Positions 1 to 13,178 are shown, counted from the stretch's first letter. The stretch: DNA of 64,000 bases from Diadema setosum (GCA_033980235.1 CM067067.1:29503451-29567450), one strand, 5' to 3'. The notes: generated by a model from the sequence alone, not told the origin. Made by a program: numbers and translations.

Positions 1-499
1 CTTGAATCTTGAATCTTTATGGGTTTATGAGAAAATATTCCTAAAAAAATGAGGATAGCAAAGATGCCACAGTTTGGTCTTTTTCTTCTTTTTTTCCCCC
101 CTCTTGAATATAGCTTCTTTTTTTCTTTTAATAAATGAATAAATACACACACAAACTCGTGCAAAGTCTTGTGCATTTAGTCACTTTGTTGTACTAGAGG
201 AGTCTCCTTTCTCAAAACAAAGAGGATGCACAGCACTACATGATATCTAAGGCAGACTACAGGATACTTTGTACCAGTCTTTAATATTTGTTGCAATTTT
301 TTTCAATCTTTTCCATCCAACAAAAATATTGCATTAGTCAGCCAGGCACTGATAGATATCCTCCATTTTGCACTAATTCTTGCCAAGCAAGGATAGGTTC
401 ATATTTACCATATACAAATAAGAACATATACCAAACATGTCCATCATAAAACAAAGAAACACACACACACAAACATACAAACTACATCTAAGTACAAAC

Positions 500-623
500 C
501 TGTCTCGTTCTAGCTCCTTTATTCTGCTGAAGAAATCCATTGTGGGCCTCAGGCAAGCTTCAGTCCCACCTGATGCTATCGCTGTCAGCAGACTGTGAGC
601 TTTGCCGGCAAGCTTTGCACTAC
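500..623 (-). CDS. APC: APC, third coding exon (internal, partial gene)
   Basis: This 124-bp exon follows a good acceptor (pyrimidine-rich 'tgtatttcacag' on the minus strand) and ends at a donor reading CAG|gtttgt. It enters in phase 1 and leaves in phase 2, and it stays open only in the frame set by the two upstream exons. It encodes about 41 residues ending in 'FFSRIKELERDR'. From memory this corresponds to the 'YLEELEKER' helix of vertebrate APC, where human exon boundaries also have phase 1 and phase 2. APC is the scaffold of the beta-catenin destruction complex and also binds microtubules and cytoskeletal partners; this segment lies before the armadillo repeats. The small-residue-rich stretch before the helix is not conserved, so identity rests on the helix, the phases and the adjoining exons. 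The gene continues beyond the left edge. Confidence 0.75.
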
Positions 624-1925
624 CTGTGAAATACAACAGAGAATGCAAATGTAAGTGGATAGGCATATAGCTAGATCATTCTAGCCAAAACAGAAATGTA
701 CTTCTGTCCTATTGAGAGAGAGAGAGAAAAAAAAGATCAGTGACTTGCCTAAAAAGACAAAAAACAAACAAACAAATTACCAAGCAGGACTGCCAATATT
801 CATATGTAAACCTCAGGAAGGTTTAATAGAACAACCAGGGGTATACTTCTGTGTATCCCATAGATGAAGAACAGGCAGTGCATTTGAAACAAAAATGAAA
901 AATTATGCAACGTTTAAAAAATGCATAACAAGATAACCTAATATTTTGCAAACACGTGTCAAATGAGGAAAAATTGTTACAATATTGTTTGTTTCTGGTA
1001 CTTATGAGGATTTTTTTTTTAATATTTGGTATTAACATATTGATGATATCTTGGCTTAAGCTGAATATCACTCCTGCCATTGCCAATGACAACTCCATTG
1101 CATGGTACAACCGTGGCATTCACAGGTAGAAGCTTGGAGAGGGTTAATTAGCCAAACTCATTACAGCAGGCTGTCTCATGATGCATGACCTCTTACACTG
1201 CTATTTTTTTTTCTTCTGCAAGGAACTGTCTGAAAATGCTTTGCTGTCGTTACTTCATCACATATGCGAGCAGCGTCAAACTCGCCCCAAATTATTCATA
1301 GTCTCATAAACATCAAAGAGCCATCAAATCCACATTGGAGAAGGGAGAGAGAGAGGCCCTTCCCTTTCTCCGTCATGCGCCACCACACAGACATGGCGTC
1401 TACATTGTAATATCTGCTGACCCACATTTGGCGGCAACTTGGGGACATCATTCCTCCCAATTGGGCGTATTTGCACACAGATTCTGGCAAGCAGTTGCTT
1501 CATCATGAACGTGAAGCCGGTCTGCTGCGGAATCTTGCAATATACCACATGCACATGAAAACTGTACTCTGTATGCTGATATACAATACATCTGACTGGT
1601 TTTTTTTTTCAGTTTTTTTTTTCCTTCCATACATTTCATACTGAACCATACCAGTATAAGATATGATTCTCTCAATAGCAAATAAATCAAGCACTAAAAT
1701 GAAACTGGCATATGTGATGTTTTACTGGTCAGGGACCATCAGACCAGTGGCAGTGTGCATCATTGTATAAAAACATCACATTATCACATCAGAAGATGCA
1801 AACATGAATTGTGGCCTTCAAATATTCTAAAAACGAGGTTCTATACAAAGTGCTCTGCCCTTTGTGACTGATGGTATGGAGCCTCTAATAAAGTAACTTT
1901 CTTGATAATGATACCGAATGTTTTA

Positions 1926-2090
1926 CCCGAAGGGTTTGAAATTCTATTGAGGGAGGTTATAAGTTATAGCCTCCAGAAATAGCATTTCAAACCCTGAGGG
2001 TGGAACGTTTGGTACATGTTCCTGACAACAAAATGTTTTCCCATGGGAGAACATTAAAAAAATGTTCTCCCATGGGCGAACATAACCAAT
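1926..2090. repeat. Foldback repeat with two hairpins
   Basis: A hairpin at about 1930-1995 pairs 'gggtttgaaattctatt' with 'aatagcatttcaaaccc'. Beside it, about 2034-2083, two copies of a palindrome centred on CCCATGGG (roughly TTCTCCCATGGGAGAA) face each other across a short A-run. It looks like a degenerate non-autonomous inverted-repeat element inside the APC intron. Confidence 0.6.
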
Positions 2091-2394
2091 GTTCCTCCAT
2101 CACGTGACTGTGTTTAGCCAATCACTAGCCGGTATTTGACTAACCAATTTAATATTTATTATTGTATCACTATATCACCTGTATTGCTTTTTCTTCTTCT
2201 TCTTTTTCTTTGACTGTAATTTCGGTTTTTGCGTTGTCCTGTTATTGTGTTTTCTAGTCTTTTTGTATGAATAGCACCAGTGCGCTTAGAAACACCAATA
2301 TAAAGTGCCATATAAATGCAATTATTATTATCATTATCATTATCATTATGAAATATCTGCATGCTATGCCAAACATAAATTCTACTCACACACA

Positions 2395-2421
2395 TAACCC
2401 TAACCCTAACCCTAACCCTAA
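2395..2421. repeat. Short interstitial telomere-type repeat (TAACCC)4
   Basis: Four perfect head-to-tail copies of TAACCC, the complement of the animal telomere unit TTAGGG, are followed by a partial unit. The tract is far too short to be a telomere and sits inside the APC intron. Confidence 0.9.
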
Positions 2422-2462
2422 GTCCTTGGAGAAAATTAGACTGGAGCAACTGTCCCAGAAGC

Positions 2463-2522
2463 ACATGTCGTGTCACCTGATAACATGTCGTGTCACCTGA
2501 TAACATGTCGTGTCACCTGATA
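2463..2522. repeat. Tandem repeat, three perfect 20-bp units
   Basis: The 20-bp unit ACATGTCGTGTCACCTGATA is repeated three times without a mismatch. Each copy contains CACCTG, an E-box-type hexamer. No function can be assigned. Confidence 0.95.
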
Positions 2523-3506
2523 TGACAGCTGGCAGCCATACCACAACAGGGAAATGTAGTTTACAGGTAAGGTAATAGCTTTAAGGATAAGATTTTGGCA
2601 AATGATTCACTGAAAATGATTTCTTTGTGACAAAAAACCATCACAACAATCCCTAACACCACAATATGCATTGATACCCTGAAAAAGCTTTTGGTACCAC
2701 ACCTCCATTTTCGTGTGTTTACATCAAAATGAAGGCCGGCCTTTTGCCCACTGTAAAATGGGGTCTAAGAAAGTCTGACAAGAACCATCAAAACAACATA
2801 AAACTGCCCACTCCCTGTGACACAATGCTAGGCCTAGCACCGAAATACTGAACAATGCATAAGATCATTAAGGGGGGGGGGGGGATCACTTTACAGCAAA
2901 CCATAACCTCTCCCTCCGAAAATCTTCTCTACTTGAATAGAATTTAATGTTTGATTCTTGGTTGTTGTTTTGTGTGGTTTTTTTTTTTCCTGGGGGGGGG
3001 GGGGGAAGACATATTTGTCATCTAGAAAATGCTGCCGGAATGCAAGTTTGTAAAATGCTTAAATTTTCCCAACTGACATTGTGTGAATAAAATCATCAGT
3101 GTACTTCAAAACTGTACTGGATAAATCGTGAATGAAATCATCAGTGTACTCCAAAATTGTACTAGGAAAATCTCTAACTATCTTTCCACTCAGTGATATC
3201 AAAACAATTTCATACAAGTTAAATAATCATGATATGGATGTATAAGCATGCTACATGCATGTGATCAAATCATGTAGTCATTGATTTCATACAGCATCCC
3301 TTTGTTGCCAAGTAATATTTCAGCTTACGGCTTACAGAATCCTTTGATAGCATGAACATGCCCCCCAAAATCTTTGTTGTCCCCATGCATCCTCATTTAA
3401 ATGAATGTTGCCCTAAGGGAAAGAAAATGGACTAGTGTGGGATACCATCACTTTCTGAACATCAGGGGATGTCTAAACACAACTCAGGGAGAATACAGTC
3501 ACTCAC

Positions 3507-3699
3507 TGCTTGACTGGAAGCTGGCCCCTGCTCCTGATCCCGCTGAAGACGTGGTGGTTGCCATGCCAATGCCGTGCATGGCAGCCTGAGCGAGAAGCTC
3601 CTCCTCCTGCTTGCCTGAGTGATGGTGGCTCATGCCGTCTTTCATGGTGAAGGATTCTGTCTCCAACTTGTTCAGCTGGCTGGAGTTGTCTTTCAGTTC
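3507..3699 (-). CDS. APC: APC, second coding exon (coiled coil and Ser/Gly-rich tail)
   Basis: This 193-bp exon lies between an acceptor with a clear pyrimidine tract (minus strand 'cctttctccag') and a donor reading GCA|gtgagt. Its first residues, 'ELKDNSSQLNKLETES', match the vertebrate APC segment 'ELEDNSNHLTKLETEA' almost position for position, which is the strongest identity evidence in the window. The peptide then runs through 'MKDG', a His-rich patch, a short acidic stretch and a Ser/Gly/Ala-rich end. It enters in phase 0, directly after the Lys that ends coding exon 1, and leaves in phase 1. In vertebrate APC this region completes the N-terminal dimerisation coiled coil (about residues 1-57). 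The tail after the coiled coil diverges from vertebrate APC, so its function is not inferred. Confidence 0.9.
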
Positions 3700-6600
3700 C
3701 TGGAGAAAGGAGGCAACCAACCAACAGCATAGCACATTATGCCTTCCATTATCATCAGCCTCATATATGTCAGAGATTTGGTGACTCTTTTTTTCATGGA
3801 ACTTTGTTACCATGAAATGCAGCAATGTACATGAAAGCCCCAACCCACAGAAAATACACATAAAGATGGACAGCACCACAATCATTCCAATCTTGAGTCG
3901 ATAAACATTGCCATCATATTCTCTATTTACTCATGTCATCTTCCAAAGAATCCTATATGCAAATTATTTCCCTGACCCTTCAATTGAAGTTCAACTGAAA
4001 TCATGATACAAATAAGAATAGAATGGCAGTGGTATTAACGAATCCATACTCAAATGATGTACTAGTATCAAGTATCACCTAATGACGCACATGTCTGAAA
4101 TGTACCACACATTTCACTCAATGATATTTCCATAACGGTAAAGCCGTTGCCAAGTCTCTGCCCTATGTGGATGAAAAATCATTCAGCAAAAATTAAAGGG
4201 ATGCTGCTTTCCATGTTCAAGTAGAACTATTAAAAACAAAAATGAACGCTGAATGGAAAGACAAAGGTATCATGAAAATAAGACACAGTAGTTATGGAAC
4301 TTAAAAATGTTCAATGTTCCTTTGAAATCTGTGTAACAAAATAAAATTTGTAAATTGGAAGAGGAGCTACGATGACCACACCTCAAAACTCACCTACTGC
4401 ATTTTACTTACAATATCATCAGTAGCTATGCAACCATAATCCCTATTCAAAATGTCACTATATTGTTAAATCAATGTTGGACAAGAAGAATTTCATGTAA
4501 AGAATATGATCATTAGTTTTTCCCCTCTTGAGCAACTCATGACAAAATAAAAGGAAATCTAGTGAGGATTTTTTTTTTCCCTGTGCAAGTGAATAGGAGA
4601 CCTGTGAGCCGTGACATCATCAGCTCATCTGATGTATGTGATTATGACCATAATTACTATTCTGCTAAGTATGTGACACTTCAAATCACAATTCCATGCT
4701 AGTTTTAATGAACTTTTCATTGCGCAGTCTGCTTGATCACACATTCAAACGAGAGTGAAATTTCACCCTTAAGCACACGCAAAAACTCTGCACAGGTCTC
4801 CAGACTGTAATAACCAATACATAGATTCATGAAGACACACGTCTCTCCAATGGCAGCCACGACAGCTGGTCCCCACTCCAACATCTCATGCTTCCTACTC
4901 AATCAACTGTCACTCGTCAACTGAATATTCATCCTTAAACTATCGCATCAGTTTGGCTGGAGAGCTCTTAAATGAGAGTGAGGGATAGAAGTAGATCCGC
5001 AACCTGAAAGACAGCAGAATATAGCAAGAGGTATAGAGTATGAGACATAAGGAAATGGATAAAGGGCTAACATGAATATAAAGAGAAAGGGAGAGATAAG
5101 GAAAGAGAAAAGGCTAGAAAGATGCAGAGAAAGAGAGAGATGGAGAGAATATAGTAGGTAATTTAAACCAGGGTAGTATCTGGGTTGAGACAATTGAGAA
5201 TTGGATGACCCAGATGCAGGAAAATTGAAGCCGTGAGTCATGAATCAATATGTTACAATGCGGCTATACCTCTCTCTCCTTGCCTATTGGCCTGCCGTCA
5301 TTTGGGCAAGTAAACACAACAGTCTCCCATATCAACAAATACATAAAGAGCATTAACACATGTGGGGTAACATTGAAATGAATCAATAACAAAAGCACAA
5401 ACAGCCACCCAAGACACTAACAAGTTCTGCAGTTTCAGAAGGTCTGATATCATGAAGGCAAGAAATTAAAGTAGGTTTCCTTAACGACAGATTTCATCTC
5501 AGATTGCAGAAGCACATCAATGCATGCAATTCACGTAAACAAAACTTGCACTCTACAAAAGTTAAAAGTCACACTGCACTTTTACTGATCTTCAAATGGT
5601 CGTAAAATCCCCTTTGGCAGATTTTGCTAATGAATTAAGGGTATGATTGCTTTCTTGTGCTCCATTCTTTTAAGGAAAATCCTTTACAAATAATGTACAT
5701 CACTGATTTTCATATTAATTTCCTTCCTCGAAATGGCATCATGACAGGCTCATATCCTTCACACCAAATTTTTGTTCAATTTGTAATCAGATGATTCTAA
5801 AGGGAAAGAGGGATATAACAGCTACTTTATCAACCAAAAAACAACTCTTTTTTTTTTTTCAGAACACACTTGACGAATTGTGAAGTGTTTTGTCTAATTT
5901 CCGCTTGTAACTGTGAATGTATATCACTGTTTTGAACAAATTATATGAAACTTTGAAGTTTTACACCTTTATTCTTTATGTAAATTTGGTGAAATGCTCA
6001 ATGTTCTATATTAGCTTGAACATGATATTTCATGTTCAGAAAGCTGCTGCAGCCCATTATGAAAAGCCCCAATCCAATTTGTTCTTATTTTCATGAAACA
6101 ATAACCACCTTTGCACTGGCCTGAGGAGTCTGCGCTAGAAGAAAACAGGGTTGAAAAGTTGCAAGATTCTTCAGAACCACAAACAGCACTTCATATTTTT
6201 CTTTTAGCAATTATGTAGCTTCATAGTGTAAATAAACTCATCACTAAATTAGTTCCAATTCCATATTGATGCTAAGAACTCCTAATATTTTCTTCAAAAT
6301 CTGCAATTTCCACTATCCTTAACTTTTTAAAGTTTCCTTCATGTTCCTCTCTCTCTCTCTCTTTCTGCTCTTTTACATCAACAATATCACCATAGTGACC
6401 ATTCATGTACAATTTTCAATGTAGATTTCTTCTTTTTTTTTGGGGGGGGGGGAGGGGTGAGATTTGAACTAAAGGCATTTTGTACATGTTATGTATTTTG
6501 TGTGAACACAATGTATTGCTTATTCTTATGAAGATATAAAGATAAACCAAACTGAGTCTGTTTAGTAGATTGGATTACCAAAAAAAAAACAAAAAAAAAA

Positions 6601-8352
6601 ACAACACCACGATCATATAAATTATTACTTTTTTCCAACTGTAATTCTGTTTCAGACATATGCTGACAACAACTAATCACATCCTCTTTGTCTCTGAATT
6701 GAGGATGTATGACACGTCTCTTCTTTCCATCACATGTTGGATCCATAAATATGTCACTGTCTAGGAATTTGCAATGATTAAGATTTGTAAGGGATAGCTT
6801 GCTGGCATCAGGCACCAGTAAACATGGTTTTGATATCATGCTCGCTCGACTTTTCTCTTTCCCACTCTAGCCCTCCCCCCCCCCCCCCCCCCAGTTTCTC
6901 AGCAGACAGAGCTGGGCCCTATATTTCAACCAGAGGAAGCAATGGCCGTGGGCTTGGTGGGTAACTTGATTCTCTCGATGCTCCATGGTTTTAAGAGCAA
7001 AGGGAGAAAAACCATTGTGGGATCGTATAACATCCTAAATTTAATCCACACATATCAGGCACCGGTACGATCCGCTCTCAAACTACTACATCACGCATGC
7101 ATGAGGGCGATATTGGATTTTTATATCTTTTTTTTTTTTTTTAATATGGCAAGTTGGCGGAGAGATTGCATAAAGCAATGTCCGCTGTCAGCTGCAGCTT
7201 TTAGTAATTTCCTCATCCTATCTTCCCTTTCCTGCACTGAGTGAAAAGTCTGTCCAATCACCAACAGAGAAGTGATTTCTTTTTTTTTTAATGATTCATG
7301 AATTGGAATGTAGGAAGTCATCTCAAATTCCTTTGTCTTCAGATTGGAGGATTTTTGGTCCCTTTATACCAGCACTCTTTGTAGTTAAAGATTTTTTAGT
7401 ATATAAGCATATTTCCAGCATCATTGGGGGGGGGGGGGTTAAAAGAGGAGAGCAATTTCTCCTCCATTAGATCCTCCTTTCAATGGCCTTCGCTCAGTTC
7501 AAATGCTCTTGGTTGCTTTTTAGTTTGGTATCCAAAAATCAATATTGATGCTCACATCACTTGAGTTCAACATGTCAAGTGCTTTGCAAAATAAGAAACA
7601 AAGAAACTACAAAATGAAAGAAAAAAAGACCAACGCTAAAAGATGGATCACTCTTTTGGATGACACGTCTGCTTCGACCAATCATTTGGCTCATTTCTAC
7701 ACACAACACACAGCCGGTGTTTTTGAGGTCATAGTTACACAGGAGGGGGTAACCTGGGTGCCAGCAAGAGCACAACATGTCATCTTCGGTCATCATCACA
7801 AGAACTATCAGCATGGTTACTATTGCAACCTCCTCAGCTCTAGTGAGAAATGTGAAAATATATGATTGCATTGCCACACAAACACAAAGAAAAAAAGACA
7901 CATGTGTAGTAAAATACAACTACACACATACAAACATACAAAGTCAATATAGATACATACACAGGAGCACAGAGGAAAAACAAAATCAGCAACACTTGTT
8001 GATTTATCTTCATAGGGTGTAGCAGCAAAATGTATATCATGCATACGAGAAACACTGATGATCATACTGTGCTTCATCACCTGAGGCCTAGGGCTAAATG
8101 TGAACTATGTAATGTCATTTTTGCATGATGATCAAATTTAATTCTAAACATTTTTCCCATCTTAAATGTTAGTGGCAATTCATAATCCCCAAGTCTGTGT
8201 AATGATACGAACTGTTTCGCCTGTTATCCCCCCTCCCCCAAACTGTCTAATGTTGACTTTTTCACCCTTCAAATAAAGGCTTCTTAGTTTCAATTTGTAT
8301 TCACAGGGCTGCCAACCTCTGCAGATCAAAAAATAAAAAAATAAAATAAAAT

Positions 8353-8742
8353 AAATTCATGCACATTTAAAGACAACAGACAAACATATTTTGGTTCAAA
8401 ATGAGACAATTGCATATACTTTAACAGCATGCTTTACCAAATAGAAATCTATAGGTCCTATTAACTCATTCTCAAGAAGAAAAAAATAGATCTGAAAATA
8501 TATAGCTTGCAACTCTGTATTCACTGATGTTGTGGGAAGTTTAAATTCATGCACATTTAAAAACAACAAACATATTTTGGTTCAAAATGAGAAAATTGCA
8601 TATACTTTAATAGCAGGCTTTACCACATTAAATATTAGAAATCTATAGGGCCTATTAACTCATTCTTAAGAAGAAAAAAAAATAGATCTGAAAATATATA
8701 GCTTGCAACTCTGTATTCACTGATGTTGTGGGAAGTTTAATG
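8353..8742. repeat. Tandem duplication, two ~190-bp copies
   Basis: A segment starting 'aaattcatgcacattt' and ending 'gatgttgtgggaagttt' occurs twice head to tail, offset by 190 bp. The copies differ by a few substitutions and small indels, so the duplication is not brand new. No ORF or known element is recognised. Confidence 0.9.
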
Positions 8743-9228
8743 TGTAAGAGACTTAGAGCAGTGTGGCTTATTTCTGGTAACTGGGCCATTTTGCGTAAAA
8801 AGATGCAATCAAACTTACATCAGAGAATCAAACATAAGTCAAGTACTAGCCAATCAGAACTGAGTATTCAGAGACTTATTCTTGATTTTCTATTGTAGAG
8901 TTTGATCTCAACTGTCATGAAACAATGCCCTGGTCTAATTGACTACAACCTGGACAAAAACTTCACCAAGTTACTGTGTAGCACATAACCTCAAGTTGTG
9001 GTAGTCTGGATCGAGGTACATGTCACAATGTGCAGGTATTCCCAAGCTCACAACACACACAAAACCCCCATGACCCAAATTCCCAGCATGGTGTGCCTTT
9101 TAACATGCTGTCACCTAATCACCTCTACACTCTCAGCTAAAAAGCCCCATGGGAATACATGTTAGGGGGATAATCTTCTGGGTTCATGTTCGCAAATTGA
9201 ATAAGTGCTTAACAGTTTCAGCTTTAGG

Positions 9229-9468
9229 TACTGTAAAACCAGAAACATTGGCAGCATGAGACTTTCGCAAATTGGAGCCAACAGCTTTTTTCGCAACATG
9301 AAACTTTCAGGAGTTGGCAACTATTAAAACCTTACAAGTATACTACTTAATACTGGTAATAATACAGGGATTTGTTGAACTTTTGCGTGCATTTTACTTT
9401 CGTGAATCTTGGCTCCTCGCAAAATTTGGGAAAGATTCATGCATGCGAACATTTCCTGTTTTACAGTA
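9229..9468. mobile_element. MITE with TACTGTAAAAC terminal inverted repeats
   Basis: The left end TACTGTAAAACCAGAAA is mirrored by the right end TTTCCTGTTTTACAGTA. The interior is 'ttcgcaaa'-rich, as in other short elements in this window, and has no coding capacity. It lies in the large APC intron. Confidence 0.7.
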
Positions 9469-11665
9469 TTGGGTCAAGATTAAATGCTAACAGAAATGAA
9501 CGAAGTCGCAGACATGAAATGACAATGTTACATTTTAATATTAACATGAACAAAAGCAAAACACTTGTGCCAGATTTCTAGCTGACAGAAATTAACCTTG
9601 TAGAAACTTTTAATCACAGGAAACTTGTCACACATTTCTGGAGGTCAGGGAAACCCAAGAATACTCTATGGAACCTAACAGAACATACGGCCTTGGTCTA
9701 CTTTACTTTTACCTGACAGAAAGGCACATCATGACAAGTGAAAATTTGAATGCTAACTGTAAGTTTGATTTGGAAGTATAAGCTGGAACCAGACTGTCAA
9801 TGATTCCACACAGAACAGGGACTGTGGGACGTTTTTGAGTGTGTGTGTGGGTGGGGGGTGGGGGGGGGGGGGGGGGGGGGAGTGCTCACAACCGAGACTA
9901 TTGAAACAGAATTTGGATGAAAACCCCAGGGAAAAAGACTCTTTGCTTCCATTTTTTGTTCATACTGATATCTGGTTTCTATCATGAACACACAGTGACA
10001 TAAAGCACTTTGATTTCAGTATGAATCATGATACTTCCATATAGTTTTATCACTGAAATCTAATGATGATATATAAAGACATAGAACACCCATGTGCTGG
10101 TATACTGAGAGAACTTTCACTTGAATGAAAAATCTCCACTTTGTAGATATGCTTCTGTGATCATGATTTGATTTTCTACACTGTGACTGTTATGCTGAGA
10201 GTCTCTGAGTAAAAGACCAAGTTCTTTAACCCTACAAATTACCTATGGGAAAAACTATCCTTTTCAGCAGCAATCTTACATGTAGAGTCAGAAGTGCTGT
10301 GTGGGTTGTGCTCTCTGATTACTTCTTGAATTCTCCAGACTTACTTTCTACATGCAAAGTCACGATACCACATAAGATAACATGTATGTAAGGAGAAATG
10401 TTTCCACAGCCATCCTTGGAAAAGAAATGATACATAACCCCCATTCATGCTGTTGAATGAGTATTGTGCCAGAATCATGCTATCTCACTAAATCAGGTTG
10501 AAATGGTTGGAAAGAAATGGAGAAAAGAATAGGTGGTGTTTTATCTAAAACCTAAATCTAGAGCACCGTCTAACTACTGCCTATTATGGCCAATACATGA
10601 GAAATTTGCAGAAATCCTGTGTTGGCCCCTTGATGGAAATCACATCATGCTCCATACAAACCAGTCTTCCTTATGGCTCCATCATCTGTTACAATGAAAC
10701 ATCATTGATAACCTTTCCTGGGAGACGCGAAGAATCGAACGCTGCAGTTCCTGCAGTTGATTGCATGTTCCGAATTTTGCTCGGTTGCCGGGGGAACGGT
10801 AACCGGGTAGTGGACGTCACAAATTGGATGGGATCAATCATGTGAACCATTCATCACATGACAAGCGTGTGATGTGTGGGCAGGCCAGCCAGCCATCATG
10901 TCATGAAATGTCTTACACACCGGCTGTTTCCCAGCACAATTCTTTTGTGCAAAGAAGTGCCAGCCAGAGCACATTATACAATGGCAATTTGGATGGTAAA
11001 AAATAGAATCTGTTGTCTACACATTCTTGACAAATGAAAAGACAAAAAATTTCACTAGTCACGGGAGAGCATTACTTGATAACTTAAGTGGGTGCATGTA
11101 TGTCTAGAGATATTTCGTTGCTTAAATTCTTTTTCTTGCTTGGATGAATTAGTGATAATAAGGAACAGAGGAAAAAAAAACTGAGCGTATCTTTATTTCT
11201 TTAAACCATCTTTTACTTCTTGATGAATTGTCTTACAAGATCTATTTCACTTGGAACAAAATTGATGCTTATTGCATTCATTTTGTTGTTTGTTTGTTAA
11301 AAAGAAACCAATACATTCACAATTATCGAAAGATCAAACCATGACTATGATACAGCATTCTTGTGATCAGGCCTTGTATGAAGCTGTCAATTTCGTTGCT
11401 TTATTCTTCACTCATAGACTTAAAAATTGAATTTCCTGAAAGTTCTAAAAAGAACACAGCATTTTTGGCCTCAGTCTGATGAAGTGGTAAGACATCTCAT
11501 CCTTGACATACTGTATATCAATAGTGAGCAAAACATTTCTTTAAGAAGTACAGAAAAAGTGGTATTACTAAAAAGAAAAAATAAAGACATCATTTCAGTT
11601 TTCATGGCTTTCATGTGGAACCAAATATCATGTTGGCTAGATCTCCATGAAACTACTGAACTCAC

Positions 11666-11734
11666 CTTTTTGAGATGTGAATTCTCTGCCTTTAGGGACT
11701 CCACCTGATAGAGAAGCTGGTCGTAAGACGACAT
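11666..11734 (-). CDS. APC: APC, initiator coding exon
   Basis: The exon encodes 23 residues starting 'MSSYDQLLYQVESLKAEN' and ends at a canonical donor, AAG|gtgag. Vertebrate APC begins with 'SYDQLLKQVEALKMEN' just after its start Met and short Ala run, so both the start and the gene identity are well supported. The heptad-spaced Leu/Val residues form the beginning of the APC dimerisation coiled coil. On the minus strand an acceptor 'ttgctgtttgtag' lies 10 nt before the ATG, so the exon probably runs 11744-11666 with a 10-nt 5' UTR part, and at least one noncoding exon lies upstream, at a higher coordinate. The intron after residue 23 is in phase 0. As I recall it, the human first coding exon continues to about codon 45 without an intron here. 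Confidence 0.93.
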
Positions 11735-11881
11735 CGCTACTCTCCTACAAACAGCAAGTCAACAGAGAGACAAGGGGTCGAGAAATTAGTTTTGTTGCCA
11801 TTCCTTTTCAGCAAGCACAACACATATATGAATCTTACTACCAGTACTCTCAAACCTAACAATCACCATATCATACAAACC

Positions 11882-12055
11882 AGGGAATAATTTCCTGGTA
11901 TCGCATAGCAATTTGCTATTCATTTTGGTATGACTGCTATACAAAATGTAATTTGCATAGCAGTTTCATTACATAGACTTGTATACCATTTTGTTGAAAA
12001 TGTATGTCCATCGACAAAAATTGCTATTCAATTTTGAGAGGGAAAATTATTCCCT
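11882..12055. mobile_element. Short MITE with AGGGAATAATTTTCC-type inverted ends
   Basis: The left end 'agggaataatttcc' is mirrored by 'ggaaaattattccct' at the right end. The interior repeats 'catagcaatt/attgctat' motifs in both orientations, so most of the element can fold on itself. It has no coding capacity. Confidence 0.65.
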
Positions 12056-12070
12056 GCAAACATATCAAGA

Positions 12071-12122
12071 GTATGATATTGGGGGTGGGGGAGGGGTATG
12101 ATATTGGGGGTGGGGGAGGGGA
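12071..12122. repeat. G-rich minisatellite, two ~26-bp units
   Basis: The unit 'gtatgatattgggggtgggg' plus a short G-rich tail occurs twice in tandem and is followed by another G-rich run to about 12140. Several G-runs in a row could form a quadruplex; this is inference from sequence only. Confidence 0.8.
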
Positions 12123-12965
12123 GGGGCAGGGGAGTGGGTCGGTTCATTGTGTGCAGTACATGTATCACATATGAACTTTATTCTGCACTGGTTAATCTGG
12201 TTATATTGAGCTCATAAAAGTTTGCCATTTACAACAGATGTATTCCTTTCATGTATCATTAAAGAGCTTGAAAGACTACATAGACAAAGGCATTAATGTC
12301 AGTGATACCACAAAACCTTGGAAATTCTGTTGACGGTTTATTATCTGTATGTTATCTGCAATTGTAATCAATCCCACCATGCACAACTATGACCTGAGGA
12401 CAAAGCAACAAAAGCCATGGGAAGACAAGGCATGTTTATCAGAACATTTCAATGACTGCACATGAAATAGGTCCTTGTATACAACAATGCCAAACATTAT
12501 AAACTGTACGTGATCAATGTACAATACAGTATGTATCTCGACTATATGGCAGGCATCCTCCAGAAGTCAAACAGCCTGTCAGAACACTGAAAATGGCTCT
12601 CGAATACCCATCAGTTCTGCCTATCGTGCAGCCTGGCTGTCTCCGCCTTAATCCCGGGGATGTGATTATTGTCAAAATACATCTACCTCAAACCATTTTT
12701 TTTCCAAACCTCAGATCCATTTTGGTGATGACTAAAAACTCATATTGCACAATTGCTCTTGCTTCTCTAATGGCCAGTTTATGGCAAAGTCTTGGCACCA
12801 GTAATTACATCCCTCCTTTCACAGAGTTCCTTATTGTTTCTACCAGGATTATATACACCAAACTATTAGACATTTCCTGGCTAGCAATGTGAAGGGGAAA
12901 TGGCAAACTGCTTGGAAGACCGAGCTAGAAGGATTTCCTTTGAATCAGCAGCTGCCATGTACTGA

Positions 12966-13178
12966 ATAAGCTGTTATTTTCGAATACAGATATTTTCCCG
13001 AATTAGGAGGTCACAGACATTTTCGTGAGATGTTGTTTTCACGAATCGGCACCAAAGCTATCATGAATGCATTGCTACCATAGCGTATGGCAACATTTTC
13101 GTGTGTTGTTAAATTCGTGATCCAATAGTGATTCGCGAAATTTGCGAAAATTAAACCCTCACGAAATAACAGCTTATA
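12966..13178. mobile_element. MITE with TAAGCTGTTATTTCG-type inverted ends
   Basis: The left end 'taagctgttattttcg' is mirrored by 'cgaaataacagctta' at the right. The inside contains several 'cgaat/attcg' and 'tcgtga/tcacga' motifs in opposite orientations. It has no ORF and is likely a non-autonomous DNA element. Confidence 0.7.

Larger units (their letters stand above)
624..3506 (-). other. APC: APC intron between coding exons 2 and 3
   Basis: This stretch is bounded by the donor at 3506 (gtgagt on the minus strand) and the acceptor at 624. It is AT-rich and contains no coding signal that I can see. It holds a foldback region near 1.92-2.11 kb, a short telomere-like tract, a 3-copy 20-bp tandem repeat, two poly(G) runs (2874-2884 and 2993-3006) and several poly(T) runs. 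Confidence 0.7.
3700..11665 (-). other. APC: APC intron between coding exons 1 and 2 (about 8 kb)
   Basis: The donor at 11665 reads AAG|gtgag and the acceptor is at 3700. The interior has no supported gene. It contains a purine-rich tract (about 5040-5160), long homopolymer runs (6441-6450, 6867-6891, 7127-7142, 7426-7438, 9849-9880), a tandem duplication at 8353-8742 and a MITE at 9229-9468. The rest is unremarkable AT-rich intron. Confidence 0.75.

Noticed and set aside
2463..2522. CRISPR-like repeat array.
   Set aside because: The units are contiguous with no spacers, and the genome is eukaryotic.
3503..11744. A second long frame through APC exons 1 and 2, continuous with the small ORF at 18236.
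   Set aside because: It is out of frame with the conserved APC peptide, rich in Arg, Gly and His as expected for a shadow frame, and stops soon after the exon 2-3 junction.
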